From positions 1 to 64,000 of the forward strand of contig NZ_ACLR01000111.1 of NCBI RefSeq assembly GCF_000174775.1: 64,000 nucleotides of DNA, read 5' to 3'. A program made the position numbers and the translations under genes. This document shows positions 27,194 to 36,946 of the stretch, piece after piece. Position 1 is the stretch's first letter. Each line of letters starts with the position of its first letter. The stretch is from Porphyromonas uenonis 60-3. Its GTDB lineage: Bacteria > Bacteroidota > Bacteroidia > Bacteroidales > Porphyromonadaceae. The notes under the pieces are model-generated. The model was not told the origin of the DNA. It saw nothing but the letters and a program-made list of their open reading frames with translations, and searched no databases.

Positions 27194-27760
27194 CTAATGT
27201 ATCGTATTACGCATCACGGGGTAGCCGACACGTATCCGACCGTCGACTATATGCTGGAGCTTCTTCTTGATCAGTCGCTTACGCATCGCCGATATGTGGT
27301 CCACAAAGAGCTTGCCGTCTAGATGGTCATACTCATGCTGCACCACACGAGCCGCATAACCCGAGAGCTCGAGACGCTGTGGCTCAAACTGCTCATTCAT
27401 ATAGTCCACCACGATCGACTTAGGTCGCACGACCCGCTCGTTAATGCCGGGCAAGCTCAGACAACCCTCAGCCTCCGAACATGTATCCTCGCTCAGGGAC
27501 TGCATATGCGCATTGATCATGACCAGCTTGAGCGTCGCACACTCAGGATACTCATCCTCCAGAGGCGTCGCATCGATCACCTGCAGACGTATATTGCGCC
27601 CGATCTGTGGAGCCGCCAAGCCGATGCCGTCACTCTCGTACATCGTCTGCCACATGTCTGCGATCAGCTCCGAGAGGTTCGGATAGTCAGGCGTTATGTC
27701 CTCGCTCATGTTGCGAAGCACTGGTTGTCCGTAAAGGTATATAGGTAAGGTCTTAGCCAT
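27194..27760 (-). CDS. def: peptide deformylase
   Basis: A 188-residue metalloenzyme that removes the formyl group from nascent proteins. All three motifs are intact: [10 protein letters not shown] (45-54), EGCLSLPG (98-105, metal ligand C100) and HEYDHLDG (142-149, ligands H142 and H146, catalytic E143). It lies 5 bases before the TPR gene and 25 bases after ruvX. Confidence 0.96.
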   Translation of the reverse strand: MAKTLPIYLYGQPVLRNMSEDITPDYPNLSELIADMWQTMYESDGIGLAAPQIGRNIRLQVIDATPLEDEYPECATLKLVMINAHMQSLSEDTCSEAEGCLSLPGINERVVRPKSIVVDYMNEQFEPQRLELSGYAARVVQHEYDHLDGKLFVDHISAMRKRLIKKKLQHIVDGRIRVGYPVMRNTIH

Positions 27761-27785
27761 AAGAGTAAACAGTTAAATCTTTCTT

Positions 27786-28217
27786 TTAGTGAAGCATGCG
27801 CAAGCTCTCCAGATAGCTCTGCAAAATGATGGTCGCACTGACACGATCCACCAACCCTTTGTCCTGTCGGCGGCGCTGCTTGCCGATGCCCGCCTCACGG
27901 ATCGTCTGCTGTGCCAAGACAGAGGTAAAGCGCTCGTCCACATACTCTAGACGTATCTGAGGATAGAGATGTTGCAGCTTCTTAGCCAAAGCTTGTATCG
28001 CCTGCCACGTCGCCGAGGGCGTCGCATCCATCTGTGTTGGCTTGCCGAGGACGATCGTCTCCACCTCCTCACGCCCTAGGTAGTCCGCTAGGTAGTTGAG
28101 GAGCTGATGCGTAGGCACCGTGTCGAGCGCCCCAGGCGTGATCTGTAGCGAGTCGGTCACCGCCAGCCCCGTGCGCTTGGTGCCGTAGTCAATAGCGAGG
28201 ATACGAGCCATAGGCAT
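27786..28217 (-). CDS. ruvX: putative Holliday junction resolvase / pre-16S rRNA nuclease (YqgF)
   Basis: A 143-residue RNase H-fold protein with ILAIDYGTKRTGLAVTD at the N-terminus, VLGKPTQMD in the middle and VDERFTS carrying the second acidic site; the last acidic residue lies in KGLVDRVSA. The family processes 16S rRNA precursors and was earlier proposed to resolve Holliday junctions. It lies 9 bases after the ABC-F gene and 25 bases before def. Confidence 0.93.
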   Translation of the reverse strand: MPMARILAIDYGTKRTGLAVTDSLQITPGALDTVPTHQLLNYLADYLGREEVETIVLGKPTQMDATPSATWQAIQALAKKLQHLYPQIRLEYVDERFTSVLAQQTIREAGIGKQRRRQDKGLVDRVSATIILQSYLESLRMLH

Positions 28218-28226
28218 GTGCTCTCT

Positions 28227-29957
<1,731 letters not shown>

Positions 29958-29967
29958 CTAATCTGCA

Positions 29968-29975
29968 CAAAGGTA
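29968..29975 (-). promoter_or_regulatory. -7 box for the ABC-F to patatin operon
   Basis: The minus strand reads TACCTTTG within TTGTGTACCTTTGTGC, about 120 bases before the ABC-F start at 29849. Confidence 0.55.
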
Positions 29976-30000
29976 CACAATTTTGACGCGCGCCACACTT

Positions 30001-30036
30001 TGGCTATTAGCAGTTGGCTATTGGCTGTTAGCTAGG
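30001..30036. repeat. intergenic 7-bp repeat (TTGGCTA-like)
   Basis: Units TGGCTAT, TAGCAGT, TGGCTAT, TGGCTGT, TAGCTAG lie in tandem. They share the unit with the coding repeat at 23541-23600. Confidence 0.7.
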
Positions 30037-30084
30037 GTCACTAATACTACTAGTGCCACTAGAGCTCCTAGTCACTAGGAGTCC

Positions 30085-30133
30085 TCTCTAACCTCTAACT
30101 TCTAATCTCTAACTTCTACCCTCTAATCTCTCT
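30085..30133 (+). repeat. degenerate 7-bp tandem array (YCTCTAA)
   Basis: Units CTCTAAC, CTCTAAC, TTCTAAT, CTCTAAC, TTCTACC, CTCTAAT run in register. Dispersed repeat copy B follows at once. Confidence 0.75.
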
Positions 30134-30139
30134 CCTCGG

Positions 30140-30285
30140 TAGGAAAACAGAAAACTCCAGGGAGCAAATGAAAATTCTTCACGGAACCGGGAAATAAAAG
30201 TTCGGAAGAATGAAATGAAACTTCGGAAGAAAGATTTCAAAGTTCCGAAGAATTTTTTTATTCCTCCGTGGAGGATTAGAAATTC
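30140..30285 (+). repeat. dispersed intergenic repeat, copy B
   Basis: Carries TTCGGAAG at 30201 and 30222 and TTCCGAAG at 30243 (21-base steps), seven T after it, then ATTCCTCCGTGGAGGAT. It ends at the stop of the U32 gene. Together with the 7-bp arrays it fills the 436-base gap at 29850-30285; no gene is seen there. Confidence 0.85.
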
Positions 30286-32232
30286 TTAGCGAGGTAATGG
30301 CTGATTTCCTTGAGGGTCTAACCAAAGGGTCATCATGCAGTGGCGACAGTCGTGGGCGATGCGCAGACGGTCTCGCCCACGGACTAGGTAGAGTGGTAGT
30401 GCAAAGGGGGGCTTGCGACCCGTACGTGTGCAGTAGCCGAGCTGATGCAGCAGGCAGTGACGGGTAAACATCACTGGGATAGCCCCCTCGGGGCGCTCCA
30501 CCTCTAGGGCGGGGGCGATGCTCCCAGAGACTCCTAGCTGACGGTACAGCTTACGTGCCGATTCATTTGCCACGTTGTAGGTAAAGTCCAGCGTGTCAGG
30601 CAGACCATACCGCTGACGCGCCGTAGGGTCTGACGTGTGAAGTCGGTCTATGCGCTTCTGCTGTAGGGGTTTGCCGATGGCATCTCTGCGCTGCAAAGCT
30701 TTCGCTAGGCATTGACGCTGTAGCTCCTCCGAGAGCTCTCGTCGCAGCTCTGCAACGAGCGAAGGCGGGACGAAAAGTCCGTCAAGACTCAAAATCACTC
30801 GTTTAGCTCGGTATGGCGTGTCGCCAAGCTTGCGGAGGGTGCGCTCTATATGCTCCGTATTATCTCGCTGTGCGGGCTCTAGCGTGACCGCACGGCTACG
30901 TGTGACCGACATCTCGGGTGCCTCGGAGAGTTGCATCTCTAGGGTGAGTTGATCGGGTGTCGCCTCTAGATGTAGCGTCACGGGCATGGTACGGGTAGAG
31001 GCGTCGGGGCGGAGGAGCTGAGCCTCTAGGAGGTGGTTGAGATTGCGCCAGAGCGTCGCCCCCTGCGGTAGTTCGAGCGCCTGAGATAGTCTCAGGCGAT
31101 AGCTCCCAGCTCGCTTAGCGGGCATTACCTGATTGATCTGCGCTCCAACGAGCTTCTTATCAATTGTGTAGGCAACCACCCCATCGCCATTAGCTAGCTC
31201 GATATCGTCGCTCAGGAGCGCTATCTCAAGCTCCCGTCCTCGGCTCCGGGTCACTGTGCCGATCGGCTGGCCGAGGCTTTTGCTACTATACGGGGTGATG
31301 CTGTCGGTAGGGATTGGCGCCCAGAGGGGCGTATTGTAAGTGGTAAAGGGGCGGGCAAAGGTCGCCTCAGGCAACGGCGTAAAGGTATACTCCGTCGTGC
31401 CCCAGGAGGGACGACGCAACTGGTCACTACGTCGGGTCAAGATTTCGTCTAGTACCTTACGATAGTGGGCGATGACGTTGCGCACGTAAGGGAGTGCCTT
31501 GAGTCGTCCCTCCACCTTGAAGGAGCTGACACCCGCATCGATCATCTCCTCGATGATTTCGGTGCGGTTGAGGTCTCTCAGGGAGAGGAGATGCTCGCCC
31601 TGGCGAAGCTTTTGCCCCTGGGCATCAACGAGATCGTAAGTCATGCGGCAGTACTGAGCGCATTGCCCTCTATTGGCGCTGCGCTGTGAGAGCGCCTCGG
31701 AGATGAAGCAACGACCGCTATAGGAGACGCAGAGCGCCCCATGGACGAATGCCTCGAGTCGTAGCGGGGTCTTGTCCCGCACCGCTGCAATGTCCTGACA
31801 GCTCCACTCGCGTGGCAGGACAGCCTGCTCGAAGCCTAGATCCGAGAGCATCTGCAACTGCTCTAGCGAATGGTTGTGGCACTGCGTGCTCGCATGTAGT
31901 GGGATGGGCGGAAGGTCCTGCGTGAGTAGGCCGAGATCCTGTATGATGAGCGCATCGGCACCCGCCTCGTAGAGCTGATGCGCCAGCTCCACAGCGTGAG
32001 CTAACTGACTATCTGTGAGGATTGTATTGAGGGCAACATAGACCCGTGCGGCATAGGCGTGAGCCGCTGCGCAGAGTTGCCGTATATCCTCCAGCGAGAC
32101 CCCGACAGCACTCCGAGCACCATACTGAGGAGCGCCTACATAGACCGCATCGGCACCCGCCGAGAGCGCCACCAGACCACCCTCTAGTGAGGAGGCGGGA
32201 GCCAATAGCTCTATGTCACGTAGTGTGGACAA
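30286..32232 (-). CDS. U32 family peptidase-like protein (RlhA type)
   Basis: A 648-residue protein that starts ELLAPASSLEGG and has AGADAVYVGAPQYGAR, the hallmark of the U32 family. Cysteines typical of its iron-sulfur site are present (ALCVSYSGRCF, NRGQCAQYC) and C-terminal cysteines in CLLHQLGYCTRTG. The length matches E. coli RlhA (23S rRNA hydroxylation, about 650 residues) rather than TrhP (about 450), so an RNA-hydroxylation role is favoured, not proven. It starts 12 bases after upp and shares its promoter. Confidence 0.85.
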   Translation of the reverse strand: MSTLRDIELLAPASSLEGGLVALSAGADAVYVGAPQYGARSAVGVSLEDIRQLCAAAHAYAARVYVALNTILTDSQLAHAVELAHQLYEAGADALIIQDLGLLTQDLPPIPLHASTQCHNHSLEQLQMLSDLGFEQAVLPREWSCQDIAAVRDKTPLRLEAFVHGALCVSYSGRCFISEALSQRSANRGQCAQYCRMTYDLVDAQGQKLRQGEHLLSLRDLNRTEIIEEMIDAGVSSFKVEGRLKALPYVRNVIAHYRKVLDEILTRRSDQLRRPSWGTTEYTFTPLPEATFARPFTTYNTPLWAPIPTDSITPYSSKSLGQPIGTVTRSRGRELEIALLSDDIELANGDGVVAYTIDKKLVGAQINQVMPAKRAGSYRLRLSQALELPQGATLWRNLNHLLEAQLLRPDASTRTMPVTLHLEATPDQLTLEMQLSEAPEMSVTRSRAVTLEPAQRDNTEHIERTLRKLGDTPYRAKRVILSLDGLFVPPSLVAELRRELSEELQRQCLAKALQRRDAIGKPLQQKRIDRLHTSDPTARQRYGLPDTLDFTYNVANESARKLYRQLGVSGSIAPALEVERPEGAIPVMFTRHCLLHQLGYCTRTGRKPPFALPLYLVRGRDRLRIAHDCRHCMMTLWLDPQGNQPLPR

Positions 32233-32244
32233 TGAAGCGATGCC

Positions 32245-32904
32245 TTAGAGCTTACCACCGAAGGCTAGATCGCCCGCATCGCCTAGACCGGGGACGATGT
32301 AGGCGTGCTCGTTGAGCGCTGGGTCGATGACACCGACCCATAGCGTGACGGGAGCCTTGTCGTCAAACTGAGACTGAAGGAAGTCAATAGCCTGCTGGCT
32401 AGCCACGATGGCGACCATATGGGTGTGTCGCGGTGTGCCACAGCTCTTGAGGAGCGCCTGCCAGGAGAGGTGCATAGAGCCTCCCGTGGCGAGCATGGGG
32501 TCGACGAGGAGTAGCTCTTTGTCGGTCAGGTCTGGTGCAGCGACATACTCGACATGTATGTCAAAGTCTTCGTCATCCTTGACTTTGCGATAGGCGGAGA
32601 TGAAGGCGTTTTCGGCACGATCGAAGAAGTCTAGGAAGCCGTGATGGAGGGGCAGACCAGCGCGTAGGATCGTTGCCACGACCAACTGTTCGTCTAGAAC
32701 CGCTGTGGGTGCCGTGCCGAGCGGGGTCTCTACGGGACGGGTCTGATAGTGGAGATGCTTGCTCAGTTCGTAAGCCATGATGTGGCCAATGCGCTCTATG
32801 TTTGCTCTAAAGCGTAGGGGATCTCTCTGGATCTCTCGGTCTCGTATCTCAGAGATGAAGTGGGTCAGGAGTGAAGGTCTCTCGGATAGATTGTATACCT
32901 GCAT
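32245..32904 (-). CDS. upp: uracil phosphoribosyltransferase
   Basis: Converts uracil and PRPP to UMP (salvage). The PRPP motif LLLVDPMLATGGSM and the uracil-binding end VGVIDPALNEHAYIVPGLGDAG are clear. The frame is open to 32940, but the -7 box at 32938-32945 would place the transcript start below that codon, so MQVYNLSERPSLL at 32904 (220 residues) is the start; it also matches the usual N-terminus of the family. It is followed by the U32 gene. Confidence 0.94.
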   Translation of the reverse strand: MQVYNLSERPSLLTHFISEIRDREIQRDPLRFRANIERIGHIMAYELSKHLHYQTRPVETPLGTAPTAVLDEQLVVATILRAGLPLHHGFLDFFDRAENAFISAYRKVKDDEDFDIHVEYVAAPDLTDKELLLVDPMLATGGSMHLSWQALLKSCGTPRHTHMVAIVASQQAIDFLQSQFDDKAPVTLWVGVIDPALNEHAYIVPGLGDAGDLAFGGKL

Positions 32905-32937
32905 GAGCTTTACTATGGTTTGGGTGCTTAAATCAGG

Positions 32938-32945
32938 CAAATATA
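32938..32945 (-). promoter_or_regulatory. -7 box of upp, overlapping divergent promoter
   Basis: The minus strand reads TATATTTG. Only three bases separate it from the plus-strand -7 box at 32949-32956, so the two promoters cover each other's upstream region. Confidence 0.65.
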
Positions 32946-32948
32946 CAA

Positions 32949-32956
32949 TATCTTTG
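32949..32956 (+). promoter_or_regulatory. -7 box of porT, overlapping divergent promoter
   Basis: TATCTTTG within CAATATCTTTGTCGG matches TAnnTTTG. It is back to back with the upp -7 box and rules out the upstream in-frame ATG codons at 32777-32910 as porT starts. Confidence 0.65.
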
Positions 32957-32995
32957 TCGGATAGACGTTTGAATCACGTAGCCAACTACTATTTT

Positions 32996-33760
32996 GTGAA
33001 GCAAGTCATAAGTACATATCACACCTATTCACTAGGTCGTCGCTACTGGCTGGTGGGGCTCCTGCTCCTGCTGCTGGGGGTGCCGATGGCTACCACACTC
33101 TCTGCGCAGACGGCCCGACCGATGACGCGTCCCTATGCGGATCACAGACGATTTAACTGGGGATTTCACGTGGGAGCGCATGTGGAGGACCTGATCATTG
33201 ACAACCTTGGCCCGACGGAGGGAGAGGCGCAGACACTCTATGCGGCTGTGCCGAGCTACAGTCCAGGCTTTAGCGTAGGGGTTATTGCCAACTACAACCC
33301 ACACATTGACTGGAGCATACGGGTCTTGCCGACACTACACTTTGGGGAGCAGCGACTGCTCTTTAAGAGCTGGGGCGAGACGAGCGAGGAGACCTTTGAG
33401 TTCATACCGATGCGCACCAGTCAGATCGAGCTACCACTGCTGGTCAAGTACAGCTCCGTACGCTTCAACGATACCCGCCCATACCTCGTGGGGGGCGTCT
33501 ACGGCTTGCTAAATATGGGGCAGAAGAAGGGTGCCCCCCTGCAGTTTGCTCCGCTCTCGGCGGGGTGGACCTTTGGCGTAGGGTGCGACATTTACCTGCG
33601 CTACTTCAAGCTCTCGCCTGAGCTACGCTTTGACTTTGGCGTGACCGACCTGATCCGCCACCACCGTCCCGACCTTGACGATGGTGCTAGCCTGCGCTAC
33701 ACCAATGCGCTACGCCGTGGCACTGGGCGCATGATCATGCTCACCTTCTGCTTTGAGTAA
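32996..33760 (+). CDS. porT: type IX secretion protein PorT
   Basis: An outer-membrane beta-barrel protein of the PorT family, needed for type IX secretion in Porphyromonas (family knowledge). Family features include WGFHVGAHVEDLII near the mature N-terminus, KYSSVRFNDTRPYLVGGVYG, YLRYFKLSPELRFDFG and the final MIMLTFCFE. Upstream ATGs lie before the promoter, and the internal ATG at 33086 would cut the signal peptide. A GTG at 32996 gives MKQVISTYHTYSLGRRYW followed by a full signal peptide and a 254-residue protein, near the family size. It is divergent from upp. Confidence 0.82.
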   Translation: MKQVISTYHTYSLGRRYWLVGLLLLLLGVPMATTLSAQTARPMTRPYADHRRFNWGFHVGAHVEDLIIDNLGPTEGEAQTLYAAVPSYSPGFSVGVIANYNPHIDWSIRVLPTLHFGEQRLLFKSWGETSEETFEFIPMRTSQIELPLLVKYSSVRFNDTRPYLVGGVYGLLNMGQKKGAPLQFAPLSAGWTFGVGCDIYLRYFKLSPELRFDFGVTDLIRHHRPDLDDGASLRYTNALRRGTGRMIMLTFCFE

Positions 33761-33807
33761 TCAAGGCTACACAGATGCTAGCGGCGGGCTTTCGCCACTT
33801 ACATACC

Positions 33808-33850
33808 AAAAGAGGGCGTGTCGATTGTCGCAATCGGCACACCCTCTTTT
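33808..33850. terminator. bidirectional terminator between porT and a convergent lipoprotein gene
   Basis: A 20-bp stem (AAAAGAGGGCGTGTCGATTG paired with its near-exact complement, two G-U pairs) with a 3-base loop TCG and A/T-rich arms at both ends. It separates two convergent genes. Confidence 0.88.
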
Positions 33851-33872
33851 GCTAAGTGATAGATCTACTGTC

Positions 33873-34382
33873 TTACTTCAAGACTGAAATGTCGGGGTTG
33901 CTTGGTATGTCAAGGATCTTGAGCACACCCTTGTCATCATAGCCCACTGTCAGCTGAATTGTCTCCTTGGATCCCTTTAGAGGCTCTACCTCCACTTGGT
34001 ATAGGTCCTCTGACAGCTCCGTGATGGTTAGTGAAGACATGACTCTCTTGGTGTCCCAGTCCTGAGCATTGATAAACGGATCGTAGTCGATTACTGGCAT
34101 CTCTCCATCCTTCTCATTTAGCTTTGCATTAAGCTTGTCACCAAGGAGCTCCGAGACGACATCGGAACCTATGTGGTTGTCATTGACGTAGAGCTCGGTG
34201 TAGAGCTTGTTGATAAGAGCTTTAGCCTCCTCGGGGTCAACCCTTGGAGTGGTCTCTTCTTGCGTGGTGACCTCTTGAGTGGAGTCTGCTGCTGCGGTGG
34301 TCTCATCGCTTTCTGCCTTCTTGCTGGTACATCCAGCCAAGACGAGAGCGACAACTGCCAATAGTGCAATAAGTCTTTTCAT
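33873..34382 (-). CDS. small lipoprotein, function unknown
   Basis: The protein starts MKRLIALLAVVALVLAGC, a lipoprotein signal with the acylated cysteine at residue 18, then a threonine/glutamate-rich linker and a compact domain (residues about 55-169) with an EAKALINKLYTELYV helix and a strand-rich end (LYQVEVEPLKG, KILDIPSNPDI). It resembles DUF3828/DUF4878-like export-associated domains, but I cannot assign it. The frame is open further upstream through tRNA sequence, which is not coding; starts at 34391 or 34382 are the credible ones. Confidence 0.7.
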   Translation of the reverse strand: MKRLIALLAVVALVLAGCTSKKAESDETTAAADSTQEVTTQEETTPRVDPEEAKALINKLYTELYVNDNHIGSDVVSELLGDKLNAKLNEKDGEMPVIDYDPFINAQDWDTKRVMSSLTITELSEDLYQVEVEPLKGSKETIQLTVGYDDKGVLKILDIPSNPDISVLK

Positions 34383-34502
34383 GTTGGTCATGTATAGTTT
34401 ATTGTTGGTGTAAATGTATCTATACCAAACAAGATAAGCGTAGGAGCTAGGCTCACTACGCTTATCTGTTCTTACTCTAAACCAATATCTTTCGTATCGA
34501 AG

Positions 34503-34575
34503 AGCGGAAGACGGGACTCGAACCCGCGACCCCAACCTTGGCAAGGTTGTGCTCTACCAACTGAGCTACTTCCGC
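34503..34575 (-). tRNA. tRNA-Gly(GCC)
   Basis: On the minus strand acceptor GCGGAAG/CTTCCGC, D arm GCTCAGTTGGTAGAGC, anticodon stem CAACC/GGTTG with loop TTGCCAA (anticodon GCC) and T arm GCGGGTTCGAGTCCCGT form a complete cloverleaf. The discriminator is T and CCA is not encoded. Confidence 0.94.
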
Positions 34576-34703
34576 ATATCGGACACCCCCTCTTGTATCA
34601 GTCTCCCTTGTGTCGTGAGTCTACCGACTCAAAACTAATTCAGAGCCGTCGCTCTTCCTAACCACCAAAGGGTGATAAAGGGTGCCCTTCCGATTTGTGA
34701 GTA

Positions 34704-34711
34704 CAAAGGTA
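34704..34711 (-). promoter_or_regulatory. promoter of tRNA-Gly(GCC)
   Basis: TTG at 34731-34733 (minus), a 19-base spacer, then TACCTTTG within TTTTCGTACCTTTGTAC. It is a complete Bacteroidota promoter. Confidence 0.7.
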
Positions 34712-34792
34712 CGAAAACTTTTTGAATCTGCAATAGCCTCGGAGGATTTATTTGTCGAATTGCCTCTTTTGGCTCTTGACAGGAAGCTCGCC

Positions 34793-35074
34793 TTAGAACT
34801 TCGTCGTGTGACGAATGCCTAGCTCGGCGATGAGCTTACGATAGCGCTCGATATCCTTCTTAGCGAGGTAGTCGAGTAGACGACGACGCTTACCAACGAG
34901 CATCTTCAAGCTACGTGAGGTAGAGAAGTCCTTCTTATTCTCCTTGAGGTGCTCCGTAAGGTGCTGGATACGATAGGTAAAGAGAGCTACCTGGCTCTCG
35001 ACACTTCCGGTGTCTTTTGCAGAGGTTCCGTACTTTGCGAAGATCTCTTGCTTCTTGGTACTGTCTAGGTACAT
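34793..35074 (-). CDS. rpsO: 30S ribosomal protein S15
   Basis: A protein of 93 residues with the S15 pattern: TGSVESQVALFTYRIQHLTEHL, then DFSTSRSLKMLVGKRRRLLDYL and a C-terminal YRKLIAELGIR. It binds 16S rRNA early in small-subunit assembly. It is a single gene with its own promoter at 35174-35181. Confidence 0.97.
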   Translation of the reverse strand: MYLDSTKKQEIFAKYGTSAKDTGSVESQVALFTYRIQHLTEHLKENKKDFSTSRSLKMLVGKRRRLLDYLAKKDIERYRKLIAELGIRHTTKF

Positions 35075-35173
35075 CTTGTTATGAGGTTATTTGTGAGACA
35101 TTCATATCATCTTCGCCACCCAATGCCCCACCTCTATGGGGGCGACAATGAGTACGACGATGTATTTCGCCTG

Positions 35174-35181
35174 CAAAGGTA
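35174..35181 (-). promoter_or_regulatory. rpsO promoter
   Basis: TTG at 35201-35203 (minus), a 19-base spacer and TACCTTTG. The leader is about 90 bases. Confidence 0.7.
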
Positions 35182-35222
35182 CAAATAATCTTTTACCCCG
35201 CAAGCATCACGCCCGCCTCGGG

Positions 35223-36239
35223 TCACTCGATCACAACGATGAGCGTGGCGAGCGTGGGGCAGTTGTCGTAGACAAACTTAGCGTGTGAGCTGGCGTTGCG
35301 GACGCACATGTGGGAGCGGGGTGTCGTGCCGAGCGAATGGCTGTACTCGACGATCTTACCCTTGGGATTGTTTACGGGGACACCATGTATATAGGCTCCA
35401 CAAGTGAAGCGACTAGCCCACGGGGCAAAGCCAGCGATACGACTTGAGCCGTCACTGGTGTAAAACATCTTAGGCTTCTTCTCCTGTAGGAGGAAGATGC
35501 CCAGAGGGGTCTCCTTAGCGTGAGGGGGCTTGTGGCGTCCCGTAGTGGCGGGGTTGATGCTCCGTACGAGGTAGTGCGCTGGTGCCTGACGCTCCAGCGT
35601 GATGATGTATTGGTTCTTGCGATCCACTACGACAACGTGAGAGAAGGTAACATCGGGCTTCAGGAGCTTGACGTAGCGCTTTGGCACATACCAGTCAGCT
35701 TCGGGGGACTCGGTTCGTCCTTGCCAAAAGTTGCTACCCTGCGTGTCGGTCATCGCTATAAGCGTTCCGTCTCGACCATAAAGCTCTGGCGTGAGAGTGT
35801 CTGTGGAAGCGTAGAGTGGCACCGCCTGATAGCGCTCCACGCCGAGCGAGTCGGAGACTAGCTTGTAGCTATCGCGAGACCACACTTTCGTGAGGGGAGC
35901 TTCGCCGTTTAGGTTCTTATAGTTTTGCAAGACGCCCCACCGATGAGGCGTAGCTTGTAGTTGCTCTATGCGGAGGAGCTGCTCTCGTATCTTATTCCAC
36001 TGGATGGTACGGGTCTCCTTTTGGTACTGGTAAGAGTCCTCGAGCGTATACTTGTCAAAGGCGAGCTCTCGGTCTATGACAATCTGCTCTACCGTAAGCT
36101 CAGGCTGTGAATCAGCCACAACCGTATCTGTGGCTATGATTGAGTCCATATTCGTAACCTCGGCACTGCTATCCGTGGAGGGTTGACAAGCTAGTAAGAG
36201 CGTGAGAGCTAGCGGTAAGAAGGTCATAATGTTTTTCAT
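35223..36239 (-). CDS. L,D-transpeptidase (YkuD) lipoprotein
   Basis: A 338-residue lipoprotein (signal ALTLLLACQPS) with a C-terminal YkuD domain (about residues 195-338). The catalytic block YIHGVPVN ... PRSHMCVRNAS contains H and C312, but reads SHMCVR instead of the usual SHGC(I/V)R. These enzymes cross-link peptidoglycan or attach proteins to it. The preceding region (residues about 60-190) has no clear match. It is the last gene of a minus-strand run from tyrS, 16 bases after the TRIC gene. Confidence 0.82.
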   Translation of the reverse strand: MKNIMTFLPLALTLLLACQPSTDSSAEVTNMDSIIATDTVVADSQPELTVEQIVIDRELAFDKYTLEDSYQYQKETRTIQWNKIREQLLRIEQLQATPHRWGVLQNYKNLNGEAPLTKVWSRDSYKLVSDSLGVERYQAVPLYASTDTLTPELYGRDGTLIAMTDTQGSNFWQGRTESPEADWYVPKRYVKLLKPDVTFSHVVVVDRKNQYIITLERQAPAHYLVRSINPATTGRHKPPHAKETPLGIFLLQEKKPKMFYTSDGSSRIAGFAPWASRFTCGAYIHGVPVNNPKGKIVEYSHSLGTTPRSHMCVRNASSHAKFVYDNCPTLATLIVVIE

Positions 36240-36255
36240 AAGAGTGGTTAAGTTA

Positions 36256-36924
36256 CTAGGAGGCGTCGACCCCTTTGAGCTGAGGTAGGTGCCAATGATA
36301 GTGCGCTGCTAGGATGCGTATCAGGATGACCATGCCAGCCGATATGAGCTGTGCGTAGACCGTATCTATAGGTACGAAGTGAAGCATCAGTGTGTAGATG
36401 ACGCCTCCAGCGATGCAAGCTAAGGCGTAGATGTCTTGGCGGCAGATGAGTGGGGTCACGTTGAGGATAATGTCTCGCAGTAGTCCTCCGAAGGAGCCAG
36501 TTACCGTACCCATAATGACCGCCACCCAACTGGGAAAGCCCATGGCGAGCGTCTTGTCCACACCCACAACCATAAAGAGTCCTAGCCCGATAGCGTCAAA
36601 GACAAAGACTGTCGGTGCTGTGCGGATTAAGATCTTCCTAAAGATATATACATAGAGTAGCGCCACAAAGGTGATAATCAGATAGGAGGGCTGGAGCATC
36701 CAGAAGGGGGTCGCCCCGAGGAATAGGTCACGTAGCGTACCTCCGCCCACAGCGGTCGTAACACCCAGCACATAGGCGCCAAACCAGTCCATCTGCTTGG
36801 TCGATGCCAAGCGGATTCCAGAGATGGCGAAGGCGAAGGTCCCAACGAAGTCTAGAATACTCGTGACCGTCACCTCAGACCACGTGAGAGCTGAGTGGTC
36901 AAAGCCTAATATCTGATCCAACAT
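36256..36924 (-). CDS. TRIC/UPF0126 family membrane channel
   Basis: A 222-residue inner-membrane protein with seven predicted membrane segments and two repeated halves, each with a glycine-rich motif: AVGGGTLRDLFLG and GSFGGLLRDIIL. This is the bacterial trimeric intracellular cation (TRIC) fold. The ATG at 36924 lies next to a short 7-bp array that also covers the udk stop. Function in bacteria is not settled. Confidence 0.88.
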   Translation of the reverse strand: MLDQILGFDHSALTWSEVTVTSILDFVGTFAFAISGIRLASTKQMDWFGAYVLGVTTAVGGGTLRDLFLGATPFWMLQPSYLIITFVALLYVYIFRKILIRTAPTVFVFDAIGLGLFMVVGVDKTLAMGFPSWVAVIMGTVTGSFGGLLRDIILNVTPLICRQDIYALACIAGGVIYTLMLHFVPIDTVYAQLISAGMVILIRILAAHYHWHLPQLKGVDAS

Positions 36925-36946
36925 CTAATCTCTAACCTCTAATGCT
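36922..36946 (+). repeat. short 7-bp array at the udk/TRIC junction
   Basis: CATCTAATCTCTAACCTCTA covers the TRIC start and the end of udk, so the array lies inside an operon at a stop-start junction. Confidence 0.6.

Noticed and set aside
32777-32995. N-terminal extension of porT from an ATG at 32777
   Set aside because: It runs antisense through upp and lies upstream of the porT promoter; the signal peptide would be buried.
34383-34544. Extension of the lipoprotein frame through the tRNA-Gly(GCC) gene
   Set aside because: It overlaps a complete tRNA, and the lipoprotein signal starts at 34382-34391.
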